Assembly: GCA_958452935.1 (NCBI GenBank)
Contig: CAUDVX010000003.1
Span: 1-64,000 of the forward strand
Source: an uncultured Collinsella sp.
GTDB taxonomy: Bacteria > Actinomycetota > Coriobacteriia > Coriobacteriales > Coriobacteriaceae
DNA length: 64,000 nt
Reading direction: 5' to 3'
This document shows positions 23,704 to 30,922 of this stretch, piece after piece (position 1 is the stretch's first letter; each line of letters opens with the position of its first letter). The notes beneath the pieces are model-generated. The model was not told where the DNA came from and ran no database searches. It worked only from the letters and a program-made list of their open reading frames with translations. The translations under genes and the position numbers were made by a program.

Positions 23704-24000
23704 ATGACCGAAGACACGATGGGAACCATTGCAATTAGCGACACCACGATTGGTGCCGTGAACGAGAAGGTTATTAATTGCCAAGGCATGTTCAAATCCC
23801 TCGTCGACGCGACGAACGGTATCACCGGGCCCCAAGCTGGCCTTCTCGGATGCCTCGTCGTTTCCGTTGCCGGGGTTGCGGGATATGGAATATACGCCCT
23901 TTGCGACCTTGTCAAATCCGGACACCCCGTCGAGCTCACCTCTGGAGGGGTGCGCTTCGCGGCGAATACGGAAGCACTCTGCGAGGCGAACAGCCTCTAA
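23704..24000 (+). CDS. Small single-span membrane protein of the NERD cassette
   Basis: 98 residues from the ATG at 23704 (AAGGAGTAAGG upstream; a TTG 42 bases earlier is less likely). It has a soluble N-terminus (MTEDTMGTIAISDTTIGAVN), a central hydrophobic helix (GLLGCLVVSVAGVAGYGIYA) and a short C-terminal part. No known domain. It is spaced 54 bp from the NERD gene and 19 bp from the next frame, so it is likely in the same operon. It may be a holin-like, scaffold or antitoxin partner; the sequence does not decide. Confidence 0.65.
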   Translation: MTEDTMGTIAISDTTIGAVNEKVINCQGMFKSLVDATNGITGPQAGLLGCLVVSVAGVAGYGIYALCDLVKSGHPVELTSGGVRFAANTEALCEANSL

Positions 24001-24019
24001 TCGACAGACAGGAGAATCG

Positions 24020-24610
24020 ATGCAGATGAATGAGATGCCCTCGATCGGGACCACGCTGACTTACGGCAAGGCAATTAGAGCATAAGACCGCTTCGAGCGG
24101 ACGATGCTCGAGAAGGCGTACGGGGCCGAGCTCCTGCCCGCGGTGGGGCTTTACGACCTGCTCTGGCAGCTTGAGTCGCTCGCGCAGAAGTTCGGAATCG
24201 AGCGCAAGGGGGCCTTCCCGAGGCTCAAGAGGGAGATCCGGTCGTTCTCTAGCGAGAGGACCGCTCTGGCGAACGGGGTGAACGGCGAGAGATTTTACCT
24301 GCTGCAGGATGAATCGGCACTCAGGCAGCATGACGAGACGCACCTCTTCAAGGTCGGAATCGACGTGGACAGGCTCGCTCGGGACCTAGACGAAGCGCTT
24401 GAATTGCTTTCGAATGAGTCTGCCAAGACTGTCGAATACGGCGACACGTATTCGACCGACTGATCGGAGCTGGCTTCCGGCAAGCAAGAAAAAGACCCTT
24501 TCCTGAAATGGGCCGGAATCGGCTTTTGCGTGGTGATGGTTTGCTTAGGGATCTCAATGCTCGTCAATTCGGTCTTCCAGATCGGCTTCTGCTCCAAGTG
24601 GTTTATCTGA
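24020..24610 (+). pseudogene. Third NERD-cassette gene with two in-frame stop codons
   Basis: A single frame starting MQMNEMPSIGTTLTYGKAIR (CAGGAGA upstream) runs to a TAA at 24083-24085. It continues unbroken from DRFERTMLEKAYGAELL to a TGA at 24461-24463, then continues again as SELASGKQEKDPFLKWAGI into a transmembrane helix (FCVVMVCLGISMLV) and ends at 24610. Read through, it is about 194 residues with a C-terminal anchor, like its neighbours. The middle part alone (ATG at 24104) would make a soluble 119-residue protein. Either a decayed gene or one needing readthrough; decay is the simpler view. Confidence 0.6.
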
Positions 24611-24645
24611 TGCAGGGGCCGTTGGACGAGCAGACTTTCATTTAA

Positions 24646-25044
24646 TTCGTCAACTCACGGGCAAGCCACCTGAGACTACTCACTTTGCCCACCGATGGCG
24701 AAGACCAGCGACCTGGGGTTTTGCAAACGGTGCGCGAGCCACCTGCGTTGATTCACTTGCGATTGCAGCTGGCGGCTTGCGGGCTAAAGGGCGGTTGAGT
24801 TTTAAAACGGGCGTTTTCGGCGCTATTGAGCCTCCAAAGGCGGCGCGCGGCGCCCCTTGGGACAAAAACAAAAACTCAAAGCCCTGAGTTCGAAAAAAGT
24901 TTTTGAAGTTGTCCCGGCTTTTGCCCCCGAAGCCGACGAAACACGACATGGTGTCATCTGGCGGCACTCGGCTCGAGACGGCACCGCAAATGGATGCAAC
25001 TGGAATGACGGGACGGCAGAACCGAAGCCATCGAGTGGGAATAG
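24646..25044 (+). repeat. Dispersed repeat of about 400 bp, copy 2
   Basis: It aligns with 19313-19712: GGGCAAGCCACCTGAGACTA at the left, CAAAACGGGCG-type and GGGACAAAAA blocks centrally, and GAGTGGGAATAG at 25033-25044 at the right end. No gene is inside. It lies between the NERD cassette and the ToxN-like module, while copy 1 lies just before DUF3800 gene 2; the repeat seems to border accessory modules. Confidence 0.7.
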
Positions 25045-25054
25045 AAAATTCCTT

Positions 25055-25103
25055 AGTTATGGGGGTGTAAATTTGATTCCCTTTAGGATACACCCCCATA
25101 ACT
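25055..25103. repeat. Perfect 15-bp inverted repeat
   Basis: AGTTATGGGGGTGTA (25055-25069) and its exact complement (25089-25103) enclose a 19-base loop, 10 bp after repeat copy 2. The right arm core CACCCCCATAAC recurs at 43533-43544 upstream of the intact DUF4143 ATPase. No T-run follows, so an operator or mobile-element end is likelier than a terminator. Confidence 0.6.
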
Positions 25104-25210
25104 GTATGAATTGACCTGCTGACTCCAATGAAGATTGGAGGGTAACTGCCAGGGGTGACGGCCCAGCGAGTGTTATTTTGCGAGCTATGCGCATTGAAAG
25201 CGACGTTTCG

Positions 25211-25219
25211 TGGTATAAA
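25211..25219 (+). promoter_or_regulatory. Extended -10 promoter of the ToxN-like module
   Basis: TGGTATAAA is an extended -10 box (TG one base before TATAAA). TTGAAA lies 14 bases upstream, too close for a normal -35, which suits an extended -10 promoter. Transcription would start near 25226. Confidence 0.5.
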
Positions 25220-25225
25220 CTACTT

Positions 25226-25344
25226 GCCGGAAGCCGCGGCTTTCAGAGTACGGCTTACGTGTACGTTTAACCTCCGTGGGCGACGGGGTGCCGCAAGGCG
25301 TAGAATATCGCCCACCTGTAGGGGCCTGCAGCGATGCGGGCCCC
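25226..25344 (+). ncRNA. Putative antitoxin-like structured RNA with terminator
   Basis: The predicted leader contains AAGCC-GC-GGCTT. It also has a long closed domain with GTGGGCGA (25276-25283) pairing to TCGCCCAC (25308-25315) around a GCC-GCAA-GGC tetraloop hairpin. It ends with GGGGCCTGCA-GCGA-TGCGGGCCCC (25321-25344). Two GNRA-type loops and a final GC-rich hairpin before the toxin-like gene match the layout of type III toxin-antitoxin leaders, where RNA repeats inhibit the toxin. I see no clear tandem repeat, and the last hairpin lacks a good T-run, so assignment is tentative. Confidence 0.5.
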
Positions 25345-25369
25345 GCTTCGTATGAAGGGGGCGTAACCG

Positions 25370-25819
25370 ATGAAGATCGTATCCATCTCCCAGGACTTCT
25401 TCGACCTCGTCGAGGGCGACCGCGAGCTCATGCTTAAGCACAATCGCCCCTGCATCGTGGTGGTGAGGCTGCGTTTCCGCGGGAAGCGCAGGGACTTCGC
25501 TGTGCCGCTGCGTTCCAACATCGCCCCTAACGCGCCCAAAGACCAGTACTTTGCGTTGCCACCCCGCCCCACGACGCGCCCCGGCTGCCGCCACGGCATC
25601 CACTACATCAAGATGTTCCCCATAACCAAGGTCTACCAGCGCCGCTTCAGGACCGAGGGCTCGGCCTACTACGAGACGCTCCAGCGCATCATCGACGGCA
25701 ACACCAAGCGCATCGTCTCCGAGTGCCAGGCATACCTCGACCGCTACGAGCGCGAGGGAAGGTCTCGCTTTGCCGTCGACATCGACCGCATCGTGGGGCT
25801 GCTGGAGAGCGAGAAGTAG
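25370..25819 (+). CDS. ToxN/AbiQ/TenpN-like type III toxin
   Basis: 149 residues, starting MKIVSISQDFFDLV. Features in common with the ToxN/TenpN/CptN superfamily are the beta-strand pair RPCIVVVRLRFRGKRRDFAV, the PLRSNI motif at the position of the active-site loop, the later GIHYIKMFPI strand and a helical C-terminus (RIIDGNTKRIVSECQAYLDR). Family members are endoribonucleases held inactive by a repeated RNA made from their own leader. Promoter, structured leader and a downstream terminator delimit a complete module. AAGGGGG precedes the ATG. Assignment is by motif memory; an alternative is an uncharacterised phage-defence RNase. Confidence 0.62.
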   Translation: MKIVSISQDFFDLVEGDRELMLKHNRPCIVVVRLRFRGKRRDFAVPLRSNIAPNAPKDQYFALPPRPTTRPGCRHGIHYIKMFPITKVYQRRFRTEGSAYYETLQRIIDGNTKRIVSECQAYLDRYEREGRSRFAVDIDRIVGLLESEK

Positions 25820-25843
25820 GGCACCTCGGCTCAGTCTCGAGCC

Positions 25844-25867
25844 ATGCGGAGTCGCTCCGCATTTTTG
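25844..25867 (+). terminator. Terminator of the ToxN-like gene
   Basis: ATGCGGAG-TCG-CTCCGCAT followed by TTTTT, 25 bp after the stop codon. A textbook intrinsic terminator. Confidence 0.85.
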
Positions 25868-25962
25868 AACGCCGCGTGTGCGTCCCAAATACTTGAGAAA
25901 CAAGCTGTGAAGTGCGGTGGCGCGCCCGTGCCCGCGCGCAGCCATCTCCATCAGCGTTTACG

Positions 25963-26195
25963 GTGCACTACAACATCACGGGCAAACCGCCTGACAAGCC
26001 GAGCATCCTGATCGTTCCGTCTATGAGCTACGTTGCTGTGCGGGGCAAGGGCGATTCCAATGCCGAAGGCGGCGCATAGCAGAACGCGTTGCCGATGCTC
26101 TACGGCGTCGCATATACCATCAAGATTTCGAAGAGGGCCCGCGGGAAATCGAGGGCTATTTCGACTTCGTCGTGCCGCCGGTCGAGGGCTTCTGC
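25963..26195 (+). pseudogene. GyrI-like small-molecule-binding protein remnant
   Basis: One frame encodes ITGKPPDKPSILIVPSMSYV and AVRGKGDSNAEGGA, a stop, then NALPMLYGVAYTIKI. A shifted frame continues FEEGPREIEGYFDFVVPPVE. This is the order of a GyrI-like domain (VPxMxFLxVxGxGDPN ... LYxVxYTLK ... YxVxPLEG). An in-frame TAG and a frameshift make it non-functional, and the 3' end is missing where the ATPase leader begins. Confidence 0.6.
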
Positions 26196-26276
26196 CGACA
26201 TGACATGGCTGGGGCTTACCCTCCGACGCGCCCTTGCGCATATTTCCTTATCGGTTTTGAAACCGAGAAAGAGCTG

Positions 26277-26850
26277 ATGATTGATTGGGTCGACCGCAAT
26301 ACGTACATGGAGCGGCTTTGGGCGATCGAGGACACCCGGGACATCAAGGTGATCACGGGGATGCGCCGCTCTGGTAGGTCCGAGCTTATGAAGACGTTCT
26401 CCGCCTCCGTTGCTCGGAGGGACCCATCCTCCAACAACGTCTACATCGATCTGCTGGACCTCGACTACGAGCCGCTGCTTGAGTATCACACGCTGTATCA
26501 CGAAATCATCGAGCGGCACAAAGAGGGCACCCGCAACCGTCTCTTCATCGACAAGGTGCAGCTGTGCGAGGGTTTCGAGAAAGCAATTAACAGCATTCAC
26601 GCACGTGGCGGATGGGATATCTACCTCACGGGATCGAACGCGTTCCTCCTGAGTTCGGACCTGGCAACCCTGTTCACAGGGCGCCACGGGGAGGTACACA
26701 TCCTCCCCTTCAGCTTCGGCGAATACCGCTCCTACTTCGACGAGCAGGGGGCCGTCGACGACGACTTCGACGGATTCATCAGGCGCGGCGGGCTCGCCGG
26801 GTCCTACGATTACGATGACATCTCGGAGTCGTACGGTTTCCTTCGGCGCG
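26277..26850 (+). pseudogene. Truncated, inactivated DUF4143-type AAA ATPase
   Basis: It starts MIDWVDRNTYMERLWAIED and follows the intact 43.6-kb relative through the P-loop, Walker B, TGSNAFLLSSDLATL and SFGEYRSYF. Walker A reads MRRSGRSEL with Arg in place of the essential Lys, and Walker B reads FIDKVQL with Lys in place of the catalytic Glu. After about 190 residues homology stops and the frame runs into the antisense end of the alcohol dehydrogenase gene. A perfect palindrome CGGTTTTGAAACCG (26252-26265) precedes it. Truncated and catalytically dead. Confidence 0.7.
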
Positions 26851-26874
26851 GGCGGATCGGGACCGAGCGCCGAT

Positions 26875-28038
26875 CTAGAGGCACTCGGTCAGAATCTGGA
26901 ACACCTCGCTGCGCTCCAGTTTCTTGGCGCAGCCGCCGGTGAGCACGCAGGTGTCCGCAACCTTGTGCAGCGTCTCGTCGGACGCGTCGGAGCCCATCTC
27001 GGCGAAGCTCGTGGGAAGCCCCATCTCGCCGATGAACGTCTGCAGGCGGTCGATGCCCTCGAGCGCCACCGTAAGGTCGTCTTTGCCCTTGGCGTCGACG
27101 TCCCACACCTCGCGCGCCCAGCGGGCGAACTGCGCGGGCGCCTCGGGGACCAGGTGGCGGTAGAGCGCAGGGTGGATGACCGCGAGGCCCATTCCGTGGT
27201 TGGTGTGGGTGTACGCGCCGTACTGGTGCTGGATCATGTGCGCCTGGAAGTCCGTTGACTTGCCGATCTTGAGCACGCCGTTCTCGGCCATGGCGGAGTC
27301 GTATACGAGCTCGCTTCTGGCATCGAGGTTCTGGTCGTCGTCCGCGATGAGGCACATGTTGCGGATGACGTTACGCTGGATGGCGAGGTTGATGTCGTCG
27401 GTGACATTGCGCCCGCGCGGGCTTCCGAAATAGCTCTCCATGCAGTGCGAGAGCGTGTCGAACGCGCAGCTCATGAACTGCGCGTGCGGTACGGTGAGCG
27501 TGAGCGCCGGGTCGAGCGCCGCCCACATGGGCATCGCCCCCAGATAGGCGCCCTTCACGTGCGTCTCCTCGTTGGTGATGACGGCGCCGTTGTTCTGCTC
27601 GGCACCCGTGCCGGAGAGCGTAACGATGCAGCCCATGGGGATGAACGAACTCGGCATCTTGCCGTCGGCGTGCTCGAACGTCTCGATGTCCTTGTCAAGC
27701 ATCGCCTGCGCGGAGATCACCTTGCAGCAGTCGAAGACCGATCCGCCGCCGACGGCGAGAATGAAGTCGACCTGCTCCTCGCGTGCGAGCGCGGCGCCTT
27801 CCTGGCACTTCTCGTAGGTCGGATTGGGCATGATGCCGCCGAAGTCCACCACGCGCTTGCCCGCGCTCGTGAGCTTGTCGACCACGTGGCCGTAGACGCC
27901 GGTTCGTTTGACCGAGCCTCCGCCGTAGGCGAGCATCACTGTCTTGCCCATGGCACCCATCTCGGCGTCGAGTGCCTGGTCCATGGCCCCCTCGCCGAAG
28001 TAGTTCCTGACCGGGTAGTCGTACGTGAATGAGTTCAT
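26875..28038 (-). CDS. Iron-containing alcohol dehydrogenase (butanol dehydrogenase type)
   Basis: 387 residues from the ATG at 28038 (AGGAGG upstream; the longer frame is unsupported). The nucleotide-binding part has VMLAYGGGSVKRTG and ILAVGGGSVFDCCK. The metal ligands sit in FDTLSHCMESYF and in HMIQHQYGAYTHTNHGMG. It is of the BDH/YqhD type, which reduces aldehydes to alcohols with NAD(P)H in the cytosol. It is 41 bp downstream of an aldo/keto reductase on the same strand, suggesting an operon for carbonyl reduction. Confidence 0.93.
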   Translation of the reverse strand: MNSFTYDYPVRNYFGEGAMDQALDAEMGAMGKTVMLAYGGGSVKRTGVYGHVVDKLTSAGKRVVDFGGIMPNPTYEKCQEGAALAREEQVDFILAVGGGSVFDCCKVISAQAMLDKDIETFEHADGKMPSSFIPMGCIVTLSGTGAEQNNGAVITNEETHVKGAYLGAMPMWAALDPALTLTVPHAQFMSCAFDTLSHCMESYFGSPRGRNVTDDINLAIQRNVIRNMCLIADDDQNLDARSELVYDSAMAENGVLKIGKSTDFQAHMIQHQYGAYTHTNHGMGLAVIHPALYRHLVPEAPAQFARWAREVWDVDAKGKDDLTVALEGIDRLQTFIGEMGLPTSFAEMGSDASDETLHKVADTCVLTGGCAKKLERSEVFQILTECL

Positions 28039-28079
28039 GGCAATTCCTCCTAGTAAGTTATCAGCGCTCTGACGCTCGT

Positions 28080-28931
28080 CTACACGTTGCGCACGAGCCC
28101 GGACATCCATTCGATGGTGGCGGGGTCGTGGTGGTCGAAGAACGCGCTGCGCCCGGTGTCGAGCGCGGCGATGGCGACCATCTCGTCGTCGCCCAGCGCG
28201 AAGTCGAAGACGTCGAAGTTCTGCTCCATGCGATGGCGGTGCGTGCTCTTAGGGATGCAGACCACACCGCGCTGCAGCAGCCAGCGCAACACGACCTGGG
28301 CGACCGTCTTGCCGTGCGCCTCGCCGATGCGAGCGAGGGCCTCGTTGCGGAAGAGGTCGTTTCTGCCCTCCGCAAAGGGCGCCCAGCCCTCCATGGCTAC
28401 CTCCTTGCCGGCCATGTACTCCTGCGCCTCGCGCTGCTGGAAGAACACGTTGCACTCGACTTGGTTCACGGCGGGGGCGATGCGGTTGAACGAGATGAGG
28501 TTTGCGAGGTGATCGGGGTAGAAGTTAGCTGTACCTATGGCGCGGATAACGCCCTGCTCGTAGAGCTCCTCCATGGCGCGCCACGCGCCGAAGACGTCGC
28601 CGAACGGCTGATGGATGAGGTAGAGGTCGACGTAGTCGAGCCCCAGCCGCTTGAGCGACGCGTCGAAGCCGCGCTTGGCCCCCTCGTAGCTCACATCCGA
28701 CATCCACAGCTTGGTCGTCACGAACACCTCGTCGCGCGGCAGGCCGCTCGCACGAATGGCGGCCCCGACCGCCTCTTCGTTGCCGTAGCTCGCGGCCGTG
28801 TCGAGCAGCCGGTAGCCGGCCGAGAGCGCGTCCTCCACGGCGCGCTGGCATTCCGCGGCGTTTGGGATCTGATATACGCCGAAGCCGAGCTGCGGCATCC
28901 TGACGCCGTTGTTCAAGGTGATGTAGTCCAT
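28080..28931 (-). CDS. Aldo/keto reductase A
   Basis: 283 residues, a complete AKR barrel. The catalytic tetrad is visible: Asp and Tyr in RLLDTAASYGNE, Lys in VTTKLW and His in YLIHQPF. It opens MDYITLNNGVRMPQLGFG, like YvgN/2,5-diketo-gluconate reductases, and ends with the NADPH-binding IPKSTHRHRM region. It probably reduces small aldehydes or ketones with NADPH. GAAAGGAAGG precedes the ATG. First gene of a two-gene unit with the iron dehydrogenase. Confidence 0.93.
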   Translation of the reverse strand: MDYITLNNGVRMPQLGFGVYQIPNAAECQRAVEDALSAGYRLLDTAASYGNEEAVGAAIRASGLPRDEVFVTTKLWMSDVSYEGAKRGFDASLKRLGLDYVDLYLIHQPFGDVFGAWRAMEELYEQGVIRAIGTANFYPDHLANLISFNRIAPAVNQVECNVFFQQREAQEYMAGKEVAMEGWAPFAEGRNDLFRNEALARIGEAHGKTVAQVVLRWLLQRGVVCIPKSTHRHRMEQNFDVFDFALGDDEMVAIAALDTGRSAFFDHHDPATIEWMSGLVRNV

Positions 28932-29033
28932 GGTGCCTTCCTTTCTCGCAACTTGACGTATCCACCATACGAGGGGCGCCGCGCCGGCGGAAGTTTCCGT
29001 TGGTGAGGGTTCTATAACGCTGGGGTGCGCACG

Positions 29034-29045
29034 GGGTTATAACCC
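29034..29045. promoter_or_regulatory. Perfect palindrome GGGTTATAACCC between divergent reductases
   Basis: It lies in the 287-bp gap between two divergent aldo/keto reductase genes; a related TTCTATAACG lies 25 bp to the left. A similar sequence (ATATAACCATGGGGTATAT) occurs in front of the LysR gene at 36.1 kb, so this may be an operator shared by the redox cluster. A regulator is not proven. Confidence 0.4.
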
Positions 29046-29218
29046 GCGGGTTCAGGGCACCGCACCAAAGGGGGATTCCGCCGAGCGCTCCGCGGTCGTA
29101 CGCTTGGCGATGAGAGAGAACAAGCCACCGACAGGGGATGTGCCTAACGGAGCTCGATGAACGGGCGGACGTGGGTGTCGCAAACAAATGACGGATATCA
29201 TAGACAGGGAGAACAGGA

Positions 29219-30208
29219 ATGGACAAGCGCGTTTTGGGAAAGAGCGGCATCGAAGTCAGCCCGCTCGGCATGGGCTGCATGGGAATCACGCACGCGAGCG
29301 GAGACCCGATGCCCGACGACGAGGCCGTGAGCGTCGTCCGTCAGGCCCACGAGATGGGCTATACCTTCTTTGACACGGCGGAGTGCTACGTTGGCACGTG
29401 CGCCGACGGGACCGAGGCGCACAACGAGGACGTGGTGGGCAAGGCGCTCGCGCCCGTGCGCGACGAGGTTGTCATTGCCACCAAGTTCGGCGTCACGCAC
29501 GCCCCGGACAAGACCATCCTCGTGGACTCGCGCCCCGAGGTTATCCGCATCTCGGTGGAGAAGAGCCTGCGCCGGCTGCGTACCGACCACATCGACCTCT
29601 ACTACCAGCACCGAATCGACCCAAAGGTCGAGCCCGAGGTCGTTGCAGACACCATGGCAGACCTCATCAAGGAAGGTAAGATCCGCGCCTGGGGAATCTC
29701 CGAGGCGACGGAGGAGTACCTGCGTCGCGCCGATGCGGTGTGCCCCGTCTCCGCCGTCCAGAACCGCTACTCCATGATGGCGCGCTGGAACGAATCCCTG
29801 TTCCCCGTGCTCGAGGAGCTGAACGTTGCCCTCGTGGCATTCTCTCCCATGGCGAACGGCTTTCTGACGGGCGCGTACAGTCATAACACCCGCTTCGAGG
29901 GCGCCCAAGACTACCGCGATGGCATGCCGCAGTACACAGAGGAAGGCGAAAGGCGCGCTGAGCCCCTCATGCGGTTCGTTCGCGAGCTGGCTGAGCTGCA
30001 CGCGGCGACGCCCGCCCAGGTCTCCCTTTCCTGGATGCTCGAGAAGAAGCCCTATATCATTCCCATCCCGGGCAGTCGCAAGCCCGAACGACTGCTCGAG
30101 AACCTCGGTGCCGCCGAGGTCGGGCTCACCGACGATGAGGTTGCCAAGATCGACGGGCTGCTCAACGGACTCGACCTCATGGTCTTCGGCGGGCACACGG
30201 TAAGGTAG
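29219..30208 (+). CDS. Aldo/keto reductase B (YhdN/AKR11-like)
   Basis: 329 residues, larger than reductases A and C. It opens MDKRVLGKSGIEVSPLGMGC. The tetrad residues are in FFDTAECYVG (Asp, Tyr), VIATKFGV (Lys) and LYYQHRID (His). The C-terminal NADP site is IPIPGSRKPERLLENL. AKR11/12-type enzymes reduce varied carbonyls, and some act on sugar-derived aldehydes. It starts a three-gene plus-strand unit with the RibD-C protein (6-bp gap) and a Tat-signal hydrolase (4-bp overlap). Start supported by GGGAGAACAGG upstream. Confidence 0.93.
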   Translation: MDKRVLGKSGIEVSPLGMGCMGITHASGDPMPDDEAVSVVRQAHEMGYTFFDTAECYVGTCADGTEAHNEDVVGKALAPVRDEVVIATKFGVTHAPDKTILVDSRPEVIRISVEKSLRRLRTDHIDLYYQHRIDPKVEPEVVADTMADLIKEGKIRAWGISEATEEYLRRADAVCPVSAVQNRYSMMARWNESLFPVLEELNVALVAFSPMANGFLTGAYSHNTRFEGAQDYRDGMPQYTEEGERRAEPLMRFVRELAELHAATPAQVSLSWMLEKKPYIIPIPGSRKPERLLENLGAAEVGLTDDEVAKIDGLLNGLDLMVFGGHTVR

Positions 30209-30214
30209 GGAGCC

Positions 30215-30922
30215 ATGAACATTAGACCCTATGTCGTCTGTCATGTCTTTGCCGGGCTCAACGGGCGTATCGACGGCGCGTACATGCTCGACCCCGCCGC
30301 CTCGCCCGCACGCGCCGCGTACTCTCGCATGCAGGTCGAGTTCGGGGCGGACGCCGTGGCGTACGGGGCCGTGACCACGAAGGGCTTCGTCGGGTCGCGC
30401 CCCCTTGCGCTCGATACCCACGGGAGCGCGCCCAAGGAGGACTTCGTGGCGCCTCATGACGAACGATCGTTCTACGTCTCCGTCGACCCCGCCGGGGAGA
30501 TTGCATGGGAGTCTGCGACCTATCGTCGCGCCGGCCGTGCGGACGCGCACGTCATCGAGATCCTCACCGAGGCGGCATCGCCGGCGTATCGCGACTATCT
30601 GCGAGAGTGCGGCGTCTCATACGTGCTTGCCGGCTCGCGCGGGCTAGACCTCCCGCTCGCCCTGCGCAAGCTGCGCGAGCTTTTTGGCATCGAGCGCCTG
30701 CTCGTGTGCGGCGGCGGAAAGACGGACATGTCGTTTCTTGCCGCGGGCGTGCTTGACGAGCTGAGCCTCGTTCTCTCCCCGACGGTCTCGGGGGAGCCCG
30801 AAACGGCTTCCGTCTTCGACGAGATGCCTCGCTCAGCCGGCGGTTCGCACGTATTCTCGCTTGAGCGCGTCGAGCGCCTTGCCGGCGACGGCCTCCACCT
30901 CGTCTATCGAGTGCGGCGATGA
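30215..30922 (+). CDS. RibD C-terminal/dihydrofolate reductase-like protein
   Basis: 235 residues matching the stand-alone RibD C-terminal domain: MNIRPYVVCHVFAGLNGRID at the start, VSYVLAGSRGLDLPLALRKL centrally, and ERLLVCGGGKTDMSFLAAG then DELSLVLSP at the NADPH-binding end. Such proteins are NADPH-dependent reductases related to riboflavin synthesis and DHFR; the substrate of lone copies is usually unknown. It is translationally linked to the neighbours (6 bp after the reductase, 4-bp overlap with the next gene). A role in the flavin-rich redox cluster is plausible. Confidence 0.85.
   Translation: MNIRPYVVCHVFAGLNGRIDGAYMLDPAASPARAAYSRMQVEFGADAVAYGAVTTKGFVGSRPLALDTHGSAPKEDFVAPHDERSFYVSVDPAGEIAWESATYRRAGRADAHVIEILTEAASPAYRDYLRECGVSYVLAGSRGLDLPLALRKLRELFGIERLLVCGGGKTDMSFLAAGVLDELSLVLSPTVSGEPETASVFDEMPRSAGGSHVFSLERVERLAGDGLHLVYRVRR

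Noticed and set aside
26815..27258. Plus-strand frame over the iron alcohol dehydrogenase
   Set aside because: Antisense of conserved dehydrogenase codons.
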